This document shows, piece after piece, positions 8,078 through 19,812 of a DNA stretch of 64,000 nucleotides (position 1 is the stretch's first letter; the number at the start of each line of letters is the position of its first letter). The stretch spans positions 106,747,685 to 106,811,684 of the forward strand of contig OX352773.1 in the NCBI GenBank assembly GCA_947095535.1. Reading direction: 5' to 3'. The notes beneath the pieces are model-generated. The model searched no databases, was not told the DNA's origin, and worked only from the letters and a program-made list of their open reading frames with translations. Both the position numbers and the translations under genes were made by a program. The DNA is from Poecilobothrus nobilitatus (Eukaryota; Arthropoda; Insecta; Diptera; Dolichopodidae).

Positions 8078-8785
8078 ATTGTTCTAATAGATCTCTCGTA
8101 CAATAACACAAACCTTTCCCAAATATATCACTTCTTAATCGAAATATATCATTAACGTCTTGAGTAAGATCTATGAATATATAGCCATATGGGACTGACG
8201 TCACATCATTATATACTTTTTCAAATGCTTTAATTTGATTGGGATATATTTGGCGAGTAGAGGTAATATGTGCGATTTATCTCTTGGATTTTTGAAAAGT
8301 ACTAAATATTTACAGTTGAGTGAAATATCTCTTGAAAATTTACCCTGGTGAAAAACATTTTGTGTTACAAATATTACAGATAAATTTCTATGATGTGATC
8401 CTCTAGTAAATAAATCACATATAAACTTATCATGAGAACTTAACATCATATCATCGATAATAACTAACAAAGGTTTTTGATTATCATTAAAATCTGGAAT
8501 AGTGTTACTATATTTAACATCTTTCATATATAGTGGAAAAGCATTTTTGTCTGGATTACACCAAATAATTCTATTAATATGTGGTAGTATATTTTCTTCT
8601 TTATATTTTATTAAATTACGAATAAATGTGGTTTTACCACAGCAGGATGGCCTCGCCACCATCATTGTAAATGGGTGAAACAACATAGTTGTATTAGTTA
8701 AAACAATCATTGCTAATCTATATTTATATGAACAGCTCTTTTTCGAAATTAATATAAATGTAAATTTAGTTATTTCATTGAACAT
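8013..8785 (-). pseudogene. Genome packaging ATPase (A32/FtsK-HerA type), frameshifted
   Basis: This would pump DNA into the capsid. The first frame carries a Walker A-like loop RPSCCGKTTFIRN, with Arg-Pro-Ser-Cys-Cys-Gly-Lys-Thr spacing, a Walker B-like LLVIIDDMM, and the downstream motif VIFVTQNVFHQGKFSRDISLN in parts, all typical of Polinton ATPases. The frame breaks near 8255 within the LLAKYIP segment; the second frame continues with VTSVPYGYIFIDLTQ and RLRSDIFG, the usual C-terminal end, to 8013. Upstream residues from 8785 to about 8710 may be non-genic; a Met at 8710 gives a start nearer the family's usual one. Loss is a single small indel. Confidence 0.87.
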
Positions 8786-8805
8786 TCTTTTACAAACCTT
8801 TCGAG

Positions 8806-9144
8806 ATGGTTAAACAAATTTTTATAGATGACCTACAATTTTTGCAAGGAAATGAAAAACAATATTTCCTAAAAGAGTTAGCCATACTTGAAAAGGGAAG
8901 TTTAATTCCAACTGTGTATCATTTCAAAGCACCGTACCCCGCAGAAAAGCTTAGTCAAGATGTGAAATATAATAACCAGTATTGCGAAAATAAAATAAAT
9001 GGACTTAAATGGAATAACGGTTTAGTTGAATATTTAGATGTAAAATGTATATTAAAACACTATTTAGAGTCAGCGGAAAAAATGTATGTTAAAGGAGAAC
9101 AAAATAGATTTTCCTTCAAAAGTACATTGACAGTGTTAGAATAG
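8806..9144 (+). CDS. Conserved Polinton protein of unknown function, divergent from ATPase
   Basis: A 112-residue intact frame starting MVKQIFIDDLQFLQGNEKQ. It includes FLKELAILEKGSLIPTVYHF, FKAPYPAEKL, CENKINGLKWNNG and a helical AEKMYVKGEQ. The sequence KELAI followed by H/YHFKAPYP and a GLKW-x-x-G motif matches a group of arthropod virus and Maverick proteins I recall, with an RNase H-like look, but I cannot assign a catalytic set. It is transcribed away from the ATPase with about 20 bases between the starts, so a shared bidirectional promoter must lie within or upstream of the genes. Its stop codon is supplied by a TAGAA microsatellite. Confidence 0.55.
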   Translation: MVKQIFIDDLQFLQGNEKQYFLKELAILEKGSLIPTVYHFKAPYPAEKLSQDVKYNNQYCENKINGLKWNNGLVEYLDVKCILKHYLESAEKMYVKGEQNRFSFKSTLTVLE

Positions 9145-9166
9145 AATAGAATAGAATAGAATAGAA
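9137..9166. repeat. TAGAA microsatellite, about six units
   Basis: TAGAA is repeated about six times, and the first TAG in frame ends the preceding gene at 9142-9144. Expansion of the repeat may have truncated the C-terminus of that protein. Confidence 0.85.
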
Positions 9167-9334
9167 GATCTAAGCAGAGACTTGCCATCATTATAAAAGA
9201 TTGAAAACTTTAATTCAAATTGTCCTATACACTTATCACACAAGAGTTTCAGATGTGCTGTTAAAAATTGTTTTAATATATATATGCATCTTTTAAAAGA
9301 AAAAATGTTAGATTAAGACCATCAATTTTCATAC

Positions 9335-9568
9335 TTGCACAATATGAATTTAAATAACAAAAAAAAAGTTTACTTCAACATAAAACAAGAAATTCACGTT
9401 ATGCATGTATGGGTCTATGCTTACAGATCAGCAAGGAAAGGTCATTGGGAAGAATACGCATGTGATAGAAGTAGATTTCAAAGACGTATAGAAAAAGTTG
9501 GTTTCGCTATTTCTAAAATCTTAACATCTGATCATCGTAAAAAAATTTTCCAACACAGATTTCTGTAA
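9335..9568 (+). CDS. Unidentified ORF with charged helical segment
   Basis: A 77-codon frame with HVWVYAYRSARKGHWEEYAC followed by DRSRFQRRIEKVGFAISKIL and DHRKKIF. The middle 45 residues have a coding-like amino acid mix (Trp, Cys, balanced charge) unlike nearby AT-rich noise. A TATA-like TTATAAAAG lies at about 9196. I do not recognise it. It may be the last Polinton gene, a host exon, or a relic. The first 20 residues are low complexity, so the true start is unsure. Confidence 0.3.
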   Translation: MHNMNLNNKKKVYFNIKQEIHVMHVWVYAYRSARKGHWEEYACDRSRFQRRIEKVGFAISKILTSDHRKKIFQHRFL

Positions 9569-11064
9569 AATTGTAAAATATTTTCAAATACAAAATTATT
9601 TCAAACATATAATAAATTTGTTTTATTTTTGTTTTCAAATAGATACCAAAAGCAATTAACTTCTTTTGGATTTTTATTATTTTTTCATTTCTTACAGCAT
9701 AGAATGGAACGTAATAATAACAAAACAAAGTAAAATCGAAGATTTCAGGTTATTTTCTCAATCTTCTTATAGAACAGAAAAAAGAAATCCTACATAACAG
9801 ATGCACCTATAATTATATAATTTTTTTCTTTCTTTTGTTTTTATTTTTACTTTTTTACTGCATTCATAAATTTTAACATTGTTTAAAAGAGTCAAACTGG
9901 TTTTAACAATTTATTTTACACCAGGTAAACAGAAATTAGAAGAATGCAAAATATTTTTTAAGTTCATATGTACTTAGAACAAAATATAGAGAAACAACTC
10001 ATATCCTAAAATAGGTAACATATTTTTCTTATTTTTATTTTTTTTTTATTTTGCAGCATTAAAACTATAATAACAACTTACAACAATTATTGATCTTCTT
10101 TAACAAACAAAAATACAGCTTGTACCTACTTCTTGTTTACGTTTTGTTTTTATTTTTATTATTTACATCTATGAATATTATAAGTACCTATGAATATTTC
10201 TATTAATTTACATCTTCGTATTCAAAAGTACCTATGAATATTTTTCTTATTAAATAATAAAAATAAGTTTTTTTCGTTTCTTTTATATCTCCTTTATGTA
10301 TTTAGGTATATTTTATTAAGAATGCGATTTTGCGCAATTTAAAAAAATAAATTTGATTTGACCTGAAAAAAATCATCTTTCTATTTGTATGATATCCTAT
10401 TACAAAGTATCAATGAATTTATTGAAAAACCTAAATATCCTAAACTTGTTCAGTTCATTAACCTTGCCTAACAACTTCTACAGTACCAACAACCTTCATT
10501 TCCTACTATACAACCACTTCCAACTTATAAGTTAACAACCCATGCTTATAACCTAAACCAAAACAAACAAAACAAGTTTTCGACCTACTAACCAAGAATA
10601 ACCCACATTAAACCCATCAATCAAAATATAGGTCAGTGGCCGTGGCCTTCGGTGCGATATGGCATGATTTTTTCCCATCCCCAAGTGCAGGATTACCTAA
10701 TTTTATATAGATAATCAAAGCTAAAACAAATAGTAGAGTAAGAAATTTTTTCAAACTGCTCTTTAAAATACAAGAAAAACAAAACAGAAAAAAAATAATA
10801 TGAAATACAGCATTCACAAAATACTTCGTCTATGTTAAAAAATTTTAGTCACCACTTACCGTATAATTATTATGTATGCATATTAGCAAAAGCATTAATG
10901 TTTGTGGGTGAGACGTGGATGAGAGATAATATCAATATTGAAAATAATTCAAATTGTAATAAATTCTATTTATTAGTATGTTTAAAAATTACAATATATG
11001 AATTATGATTTAGGAATATTATAGATAATATAGTTTCTATGTATGTATGTAGTTAGTGCAAATA
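9569..11064. other. AT-rich intergenic DNA, no clear gene
   Basis: Mostly A/T with poly-T runs. The one notable stretch is 10617-10817 minus, a 66-codon frame with two hydrophobic N-terminal segments and a less AT-rich end (GNPALGDGKKSCHIAPKA). An AG just before this end could be a splice acceptor, so a terminal host exon is possible, but nothing ties it to a known protein. No Polinton terminus was recognised here. Confidence 0.4.
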
Positions 11065-11072
11065 GGAATAAG

Positions 11073-11743
11073 CAAAGATTATCTATTACAATAAGATGAG
11101 CCACTCTTACCACGTGGCCAAATTTTTCTATGCTACTCGAAAAAACAAAAACAAAAAAACAACAAAATAGAAAGAAATAGATAGTTATAAAATTTTTTCA
11201 TGTGAAAAGAAGGCAAAAAACTGATATGAAATCTCACTATACAGAAAAGAGTGCCGAAAGTGTAAAACGCAAAATAAATTTACTGCCATCACTGCCATCA
11301 TCATGCCGAAATATATATAGGCTTTATAATAAATAAATATAATATTTTAAGACTTACAAAAAAATAAAATATTAATAAAATTATTTTGTGGACAAAAAGT
11401 ATTATAACAATTTTTTACTCAATAAATCTAATTAAGATGTTCCGCAAACTTACGGCTGAAAAAAATCAAGGATTCCTATACTTTGTATTATATCAATACA
11501 TAGACACAGTAACAAAGTCGCGCCTTTAAAAACGCATTGTAAAAATACTGCCTAAACAATATTTCGTTAATTTTCTCTCTTTACAGTAATTTCAATAACA
11601 AAATGGTTTTGAAACGAAGTAATAATTGTATATTTTACCTACTTTTACTAATGGTTTTTTTTTGTTTAGGTAGTTGTAAAAAAAGTATTAATATGTGTAA
11701 AAAAAGAGTGGCTCATCATCCTTATTGTAATAGTTAATCTTTC
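11073..11743. mobile_element. hAT-like MITE with 8-bp TSD
   Basis: Inverted ends read AAAGATTATCTATTACAATA on the left and AAAGATTAACTATTACAATA on the complemented right end; the match continues into GAGCCACTCTT after a 3-base indel. The element is 671 bp without any coding capacity. GGAATAAG occurs directly outside both ends (11065-11072 and 11744-11751), an 8-bp direct repeat as left by hAT transposases. The outermost base of the two ends differs (C versus G), so a 9-bp duplication is also possible. Confidence 0.72.
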
Positions 11744-11778
11744 GGAATAAGCGTTCTTGAGAATAACTTTATCTTATG

Positions 11779-13357
11779 TTTATACCCGTACGATAGGATC
11801 GGGTATAATAAAATTACTCCTCCGTTTGTAACACCTCGAAATAAGCGAGCTATATATACCTTCAAAGGTATGGATCGGATCAGAAAAAAATTCTAAGACG
11901 ATTGAGCCATGTCCGTCCGTCCGTCCGTCCGTCAGCACGCTAACTCAAAAACTAAGAAAGCTAGAAACTTGAAATTTACACAAAATATTCTGGGAATAAT
12001 TTGTAGGTTCCCTATTTTTTTTGATTGAGTTTGGACAAAAACTTAGGCTAGCTCTCGAACACCTAACTTTTAGATGCCCACATTTTTTTTGTAATAGAGC
12101 TATGAAATTTTAAATGCTGATAGATCTCACAAAAATATTAATTTTATTTTTAATAACTTTTTTTTGTAGCCCCATCCGTTACGGAGCTACAGCTCCCCAA
12201 AGGTTCAAAAAAGCTCTATATTTAAATTGTTATATCTTCATTTTGGTATATCTTCATTTTGAAAACGCCAAACGATTACTACTTTTAATAGCAGCTTTAA
12301 ATGTATATATATAATGAATATATATTTGTGGCATACGGTGTCTTAATTTAACGTTATGCGAAACTCAAATTTTGCAAAATCCTTTAACCCTTCATCTTCT
12401 AAACGATTTAAGTTGGAAACTTGAAATTTTGACAGAAGTTAGATCTTTGAAAATAAGTATGACTCATTTCAGAAATTTTTTTTGTATCACTCCCCGTTTA
12501 GGAACTGTAAGGGGTCAAAAACTGAAAATTTCCTATTTTTAAACACCTGTAACTTGAACACCTGTTAACATTTTTTTGAAGTAATACACAAAAATTAAAA
12601 CTTCAATATTATACTCTTATTTCTGTTAACAACTTTTTTTAATAATATAGGGTTACTTTATAATTGACGAAAGTGTTACTGGGTTTTTTCAAATTTTCTA
12701 ACAAATTTCTTTAACGAATTTTTTGCATTTTGTTTTACTCGATAATTTGAAATTGTTGAGGATATAATGCGCAGTACAAAAAAATGTAAATAAATAAACA
12801 ACATAACGGTTTCTTGAAGAATTTTTATTTATATGATATAGATATATATACATAGTTATATAATATCATGTTTATTTACATATCGTATATGTCACTAGTG
12901 AATGAATGATAAGAGAGTATAGATGTATATTATATAGCGCCGTATTTACATACATATATATTTTACTGTACTTATAAGAAATTATTCTGTCAATGGAATA
13001 TTTAAATATAATATAATATAATATATAAAATTATATTTATTATTTTGTACTAAGTAAATTTAATATACATTTATCGCTTAGTATTAAATGGTACTATAGA
13101 ATATTTGAAAAAGTTTTGGATTGATAATCGTTATGTGAAAGGATAGAATCTGCTTTTGAAAAATGTACATATAAACATATAGTTTGAATATATGTACAAC
13201 CCATAGTTCTAGAAATTATAAAATTCACCCAAATTATTTTAAAATACTAAAATATTAAAAAAATAATATTGTGAGCAGAGTGACAGGCTGTGAACATACT
13301 AACAGTTCGTACGGGTATCTAAGAGTTGACAAAGGCAACTGTATTCTTCCTCGTTTT
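11779..13357 (-). mobile_element. 1.6 kb repeat family, copy U1, inverted, near full length
   Basis: Non-coding repeat present at least eight times in 11.7-24.6 kb. One end (A) reads ACGAGGAAGAATACAGTTGC and then a TACCCGTACGA motif; the other end (B) reads TCGTACGGGTAT after TTATACCCGATCC. Between them are a TTGAGTTAGCGTGCTGACGGAC block with a GGAC microsatellite and several conserved AT-rich blocks. Here end B is at left, so the copy is inverted with respect to most others. The ends are not simple inverted repeats apart from the short TACCCGTACGA/TCGTACGGGTA pair. It resembles abundant repeats of fly genomes; no transposase is present. Confidence 0.75.
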
Positions 13358-14888
13358 ATATAAAATCGTTAAAGAAAAAATTTCCTTTAGAGTTTCTATA
13401 CAGTTTATTTGAGAGCATTAACAGTTGCATCATGAGAAATTGACATTTCGTAACTTACGAAATACGAAGATAGGAAGATACTAAACAATGGCTGACGCGG
13501 GCTAATGAGTACTATATACATACAAATTTCAATATTAATTGCTACATATTTATGTCAAAAATTGCGCAACAAACAAAATATTTTGGAATCTACATTTATG
13601 TTCTTACTTGCGTATTATAAATTTGTAACACATTTTTTTTAAAGAAGCATATCCATTTTATTGATATATTGTGTATGGAATATGTAAATATTTACATTAC
13701 TATTATTTTTTTTCGCTCTTTTTAGTACCTTTTTAGCTTAAATATTCTTATTTTTTGATTTTGTTTTTAACTTGTTAATCGTGCTTTGAACTACTTTAGT
13801 TTTTCTCTTTAATATTATTATTTCTCTCTTCGAATATTACAGAATTTACTATATTATATAATTGTTTCGCAATGGATTCAACAACTTTGTTTCCACAAAT
13901 TATTCCTTTTGCATAAATCCACGAGTGGCTCAGAAGCAAAGTGGCGGAAGGCCTAAGCCACAAAATTTTTATCGAGAAAACTGCATTTTAAATTTTTTTT
14001 TCATTGTTTTGATTATAAATCAATTTATGATTGTGACTTGGGGTACGAAAATATAGATATATTCTTACTTTTTCATGCTCTTTACCATTATTATTTTGGA
14101 CATATTCTTAAAACTATGTTGGTTAGTTTGTTTGACTTTTTAAAAAAATCAAAAAATCAAAAATAGTTTGTAGGTTAGACCACTTAAAATTTCAAAATTG
14201 TAAAAAAATTTAACTTTGTTGGAATATGAATGAACTTTTGCTAATGCTATCGACCTGAAATTTTGCACACAACATACTTACAAATAAACGTTACGTATTC
14301 TAGAAAAATTCGACCATCCCCGATGGGGTTTGGGGTTTTTGGTATCCTAGTATGTGGAGTTTCACTTACCAATCTGGGAGGTATGGATATATGCTTAGGT
14401 TATGGATATATGCTTCGAAAATATTTTTAATTTGAAAGCGTTTTATTTGAAAGAGATGAATGTAGTATAAAAATGTCGCACTTGAGAACACAGTGTAAAA
14501 TTTAATATATATTTAATTGCTTAATTTAGTAAGCAATAGTGTTAAATTTAAGTTTTTTTATTTGATTTTTAGTATTTTAATAGATTCTAGAAAAGAATAT
14601 ATGTATAATTTTACATATATTAAGAAAAAAAAAAAACATTAGAACAGAAAAGAATAAAGTTAAGTTTTTAAAGTTTCAAGTTTTTAAAAATTAAAAAAAA
14701 AAACAAAATAATAAAGAGGTATAAAATAAAAATACATTAGTTGAATTAATTAACATAGTATTAATATTACAAAACATATAGGTAACAAAAACATTAAACA
14801 AAAAAGTATACTAAATAACTAAATTCAATTATCCAAGACAATTCTTAGTTTCTACAAAATTCAAGTAGCTGCACCATTGAAAATATAA
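13358..14888. other. AT-rich intergenic DNA, no clear gene
   Basis: Poly-T and A/T runs dominate. A short less AT-rich patch at 13920-13970 could encode RVAQKQSGGRPKPQ in the plus direction, but there is no start, splice or homology support. Nothing else noted. Confidence 0.4.
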
Positions 14889-15570
14889 AAAACGAGAAAG
14901 AATACAGTTGCCTTTTTCAACTCTTAGATACCCGTACGAACCGTTAGTATGTTCACAGCCTGTCACTCTGCAATACTACAATATAATTTTTTTAATATTT
15001 TAGTATTTTAAAATAATTTGGGTGAATTTTATAATTTCTAGAACTATGGGTTGTACCTATATTCAAACTATATGTTTATACATTCTTAAAAAGCAGATTC
15101 CAACCTTCCGCATAACGATTATCAATCCAAAACTTTTTCAAATATTCTAAAGTACCATTTAATACTAAGCGGTAAATGTATATTAAATTACAAAATAGTA
15201 AATATAATTTTAAATATTATATTATATTAATGCGCACATAGTATATTTATATTGTTATAAGTATATCGCCATAAATAGCAAAATTTCTTTAAAAATATTT
15301 CCATTCATAGAATAATTTCTTATAAGTACAATTAAATACATATATGGCGTAAATACGGCGCTATGTAATATACATCTATACTCTTATTATTCATTCATGA
15401 GTGACATATACGATATGTAAATAAACATGATATTATATGAGTATGTATGTATATCAATATCATATAAATAAAAATTCTTCAAGCAACCGTTATGTTGTTT
15501 ATTTATTTACATTTTTTTGTACTACGCATTATATCCTCAACAATTTCAAATTATCGAGTAAAGCAAAATA

Positions 15571-17147
15571 GAAACGAGGAAGAATACAGTTGCCTTTGTC
15601 AACTCTTAGATACCCGTACGAACCGTTAGTATGTTCACAGCCTGTCACTCTGCTTACAATATTATTTTTTTAATATTTTAGTATTTTAAAATAATTTGGG
15701 TGAATTTTATAATTTCTTGTACTATGGGTTGTACATATATTCAAACTATATGTTTATATGTACATTCTTCAAAAGCAGATTCTAACCTTCCACATAACGA
15801 TTATCAATCCAAAACTTTTTCAAATATTCTATAGTACCATTTAATACTAAGCGGTAAATGTATATTAAATTTACTTAGTACAAAATACTAAATATAATTT
15901 GAAATATTATATTATATTATATTTAAATATTCCATTGACAGAATAATTTCTATAAGTACAATAAAATACATATATGTATTTAATACGACGCTATATAATA
16001 TACATCTATACTCTTATCATTCATTCACTAGTGACATATACGATATGTAAATAAACATGATATTATATAAGTATGTATATATGTCAATATCATATAAATA
16101 AAAATTCTTTAAGCAACCGTTATGTTGTTTATTTATTTACATTTTTTTGTACTACGCATTATATCCTCAACAATTTCAAATTATCGAGTAAAACAAAATG
16201 CAAAAAATTTGTTGAAGAAATTTGTTAGAAAATTTGAAAAAATCAAGTAACATTTTCGTCAATTATAAAGTAACCCTATATTATTAAAAAAAGTTGTTAA
16301 CAGAAACAAGAGTATAATGTTGAAGCTTTAATTTTTGTGTATTACTTCAAAAAAATTCTAACAGGTGTTCAAGTTACAGGTGTTTAAAAATAGGAAATTT
16401 TCAGTTTTTGACTCCTTACAGCTCCTAAACAGGGAGTGATACAAAACAAATTTCTGAAATATCTCATACTTATTTTCAAAGATCTAACTTCCGTCAAAAT
16501 TTCAAGTTTCCAACTTAAAACGTTTAGAAGATAGAAGGGTTAAAGGATTTTGCAAAATTTGAGTTTCGCATAACGGTAAATTAAGACACCGTATGCCATA
16601 AATATATATTTATTCTATATATACTTTTAAAGCTAATAAAAGTAGTAATCGTTTGGCGTTTTCAAAATGAAGATATACTTATTACAACTTGTGCTATAAC
16701 AATTAAAATATAGAGCTTTTTTGAACATTTGGGGAGCTGTAGCTCCGTAACGGGTGGGGCTACAAAAAAAAGTTATTAAAAATAAAATTAATATTTTTGT
16801 GAGATCTATTAGCAGTTAAAATTGCATAGCTCTATTTCAAATAAAATGTGGGGATCTAAAAGTTAGGTGTTCGAGAGCTACCCTAAGTTTTTGTCCAAAC
16901 TCAACCAAAAAAAATAATGAACCTACAAATTACTCCCAGAATATTTTATGTAAATTTCAAGATTCTAGCTTTCTTAGTTTTTGAGTTAGCGTGCTGACGG
17001 ACGGACGGACGGACGGACATGGCTCAAACGTCTTAGAATTTTTATCTGATCCGATCCATACCTTTGAAGGTATATCTAGCTCACTTATTTCGAGGTGTTA
17101 CAAACGGAGGAGTAATTTTATTATACCCGATCCTACCGTACGGGTAT
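15571..17147 (+). mobile_element. 1.6 kb family, copy U3, inserted in copy O
   Basis: Complete copy from GAAACGAGGAAGAATACAG to CGTACGGGTAT. It interrupts the outer copy between its GAGTAAAGCAAAAT and ATTCGTTAAAGAAATT segments, which are adjacent in copy U5. Insertion was into an A-rich tract, so target duplication cannot be measured. The microsatellite reads GACGGACGGACGGACGGAC. Confidence 0.8.
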
Positions 17148-17234
17148 AAAAATTCGTTAAAGAAATTTGTTAGAAAATTTGAAAAAATCAAGTAACACTT
17201 TCGTCAATTATAAAGTAACCCTATATTATTAAAA

Positions 17235-18874
17235 AACGAGGAAGAATACAGTTGCCTTTGTCAACTCTTAGATACCCGTACGAACCGTTAGTATGTTAAC
17301 AGCCTGTCACTCTGCTCACAATATTATTTTTTTAATATTTTAGTATTTTAAAATAATTTGGGTGAATTTTATAATTTCTAGAACTATGGGTTGTATATAT
17401 ATTCAAATATTATATACATGTTTGTATGGGTTGTATATATATTTTATATATATTCAAACTATATATTTATACATTCTTCAAAAGCAGATTTTAACCTTTC
17501 ACATAACGATTATCAATCCAAAACTTTTTCAAATATTCTATAGTACCATTTAATACTAAGCGGTAAATGTATATTAAATTTACTAAGTACAAAACAGTAA
17601 ATATAATTTTAAATATTATATTATATTATATTTAAATATTCCATTGACAGAATAATTTCTTATAAGTACAATAAAATACATATATGTATGTAAATATAGC
17701 TCTATATAATATACATATATACTCTTATCATTCATTCACTAGTGACATATACGATATGTAAATAAACATGATATTATATAAATATGTATATATATCAGTA
17801 TCATATAAATAAAAATTCTTCAAGCAACCGTTATGTTGTATATTTATTTACATTTTTATGTACTACGCATTATATCCTCAACAATTTCAAATTATCGAAT
17901 AAAACAAATGCAAAAAATTTCTTGAAGAAATTTGTTAGAAAATTTGAAAAAATCAAGTAACACTTTCGTCAATTATAAAGTAACCCTATATTATTAAAAA
18001 AAGTTGTTAACAGAAACAAGAGTATAATGTTGAAGCTTTAATTTTTGTGTATTACTTCAAAAAAATTCTAACAGGTGTTCAAGTTACAGGTGTTTAAAAA
18101 TAGGAAATTTTCAGTTTTTGACTCCTTACAGCTCCTAAACAGGGGGTGTTACAAAAAAAATTTCTGAAATGACTCATACTTATTTTCAATGATCTAACTT
18201 CTGTCAAAATTTCAAGTTTCCAACTTAAACCGTTTAGAAGATAGAAGGGTTAAAGGATTTTGCAAAATTTTAGTTTCGCATAACGGTAAATTAGGACACC
18301 GTATGCCACAAATATATATTTATTGTATATATACTTTTAAAGCTAATAAAAGTAGTATTCGTTTGGCGTTTTAAAAATGAAGATATACATTATACAACTT
18401 GTGCTATAACAATTTAAATATAGAGCTTTTTTGAACCTTTGGGGAGCTGTAGCTCCGTAACGGGTGGGGCTACAAAAAAAAGTTATAAAAAATAAAATTA
18501 ATATTTTTGTGAGATCTATCAGTAGTTAAAATTTCATAGTTCTATTGCAAAAAAAATGTGGGGATCTAAAAGTTAGGTGTTCGAGAGCTACCCTAAGGCT
18601 TGGTCCAAACTCAACCAAAAAAAATAGGGAACCTACAAATTACTCCCAAAATATTTTGTGCAAATTTCAAGATTCTAGCTTTCTTAGTTTTTGAGTTAGC
18701 GTGCTGACGGACGGACGGACGGACGGACGGACGGACGGACGGACATGGCTCAAAAGTCTTAGAATTTTTTTCTGATCCGATCCATACCTTTGAAGGTATA
18801 TCTAGCTCGCTTATTTCGAGGTGTTACAAACGGAGGAGTAATTTTATTATACCCGATCCTATCGTACGGGTATA
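17235..18874 (+). mobile_element. 1.6 kb family, copy U4, inserted in copy O
   Basis: Complete copy running from AACGAGGAAGAATACAG to CGTACGGGTAT. It splits the outer copy within CTATATTATTAAAAAAAGTTG, again in an A-run. Its GGAC microsatellite (about 18708-18746) is roughly twice as long as in copy U3, and the copy also has a local TATA-rich expansion near 17400-17460. Confidence 0.8.
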
Positions 18875-19812
18875 AAAAGTTATTAACAGAAATAAGAGTA
18901 TAATGTTGAAGCTTTAACTTTTGTGTATTACTTCAAAAAAATGTTAACAGGCGTTCAAGTTACAGGTATTTAAAAATAGGAAATTTTCAGTTTTTGACCC
19001 CTTACAGCTCCTAAACGGAGGGTGATATAAAAATTTCTGAAATGACTCATACTCAAAGATGTAAATTCTGTAAAAATTTGAAGTTTCCAACTTAAACCGT
19101 TTAGAAGATAGATGGGTTAAAGAATTTTGCAATAATTCAGTTTCGCATAACGGTAAATTAAGGCACCGTATGTCACAAGTATATATTAATTATATACATG
19201 TTTGTAAAGCTCATAATAGCACCTATCGTTTGGAATTTGAAGATATACCTCAAATTGAAGATATACCTTATACAACTTGTGCTATAACAATTTAAATATA
19301 GAGATTTTTTCGAACTTTGGGAGCTCCTTAACAGATTGGGCTACAGAAAAATTAATATTGTCATAAAATTAATATTTTTATGATATCTATCAGCAGTTAA
19401 AATTTCATGGCTCTACTTCAAAAAAATTTTGGAGATCTAAAAGTTAGTTGTTCGCGAGCTACCCGAAGTTTTGGTCGGAATTCAACCAAAAAAAATAGAG
19501 AACCTACAAATTGCTCCCAGAATATTTTGTGTAAATTTCAAGATTCTACCTTTCTTAGTTTTTGAGTTAGCGTGCTGACGGACGGATGGACAAGGCTTAA
19601 TCGACTCAAATTTGATTTTGCTCCGATCCATACCTTTGAAGGTATATTTAGCTCGCTTATTTCGAGGTGTTACAAACGGGGGAGTAATTTTATTATGCCC
19701 GATACTTATCGTACGGGTATGAAAATAATAAGTATACACACAAAAAAATTTAGTTTTGCACTTTTAAGCACTTTAATAAATATGCTCCCTTAAAATTTTT
19801 AATACCAAACAA

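Larger units (their letters stand above)
14889..19720 (+). mobile_element. 1.6 kb family, outer copy O, split by two inserted copies
   Basis: The outer copy is in three parts: 14889-15570 (end A and first third), 17148-17234 (centre) and 18875-19720 (final half with end B at GTACGGGTAT). The parts add up to about 1615 bases, the normal unit length, and their order matches an intact copy. The gaps are filled exactly by two complete copies of the same family in the same orientation. The outer copy is clearly more diverged, as expected for the older one. Confidence 0.8.

Noticed and set aside
10617..10817. 66-codon ORF as a secreted or membrane peptide gene
   Set aside because: Hydrophobic part is the usual product of A/T-rich DNA; only the last 25 codons look coding-like, and there is no homologue or promoter I can see.
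18706..18746. GGAC/GACG tandem units as a CRISPR-like or regulatory array
   Set aside because: Pure 4-base microsatellite inside a mobile repeat, with copy number differing between copies and no spacers.
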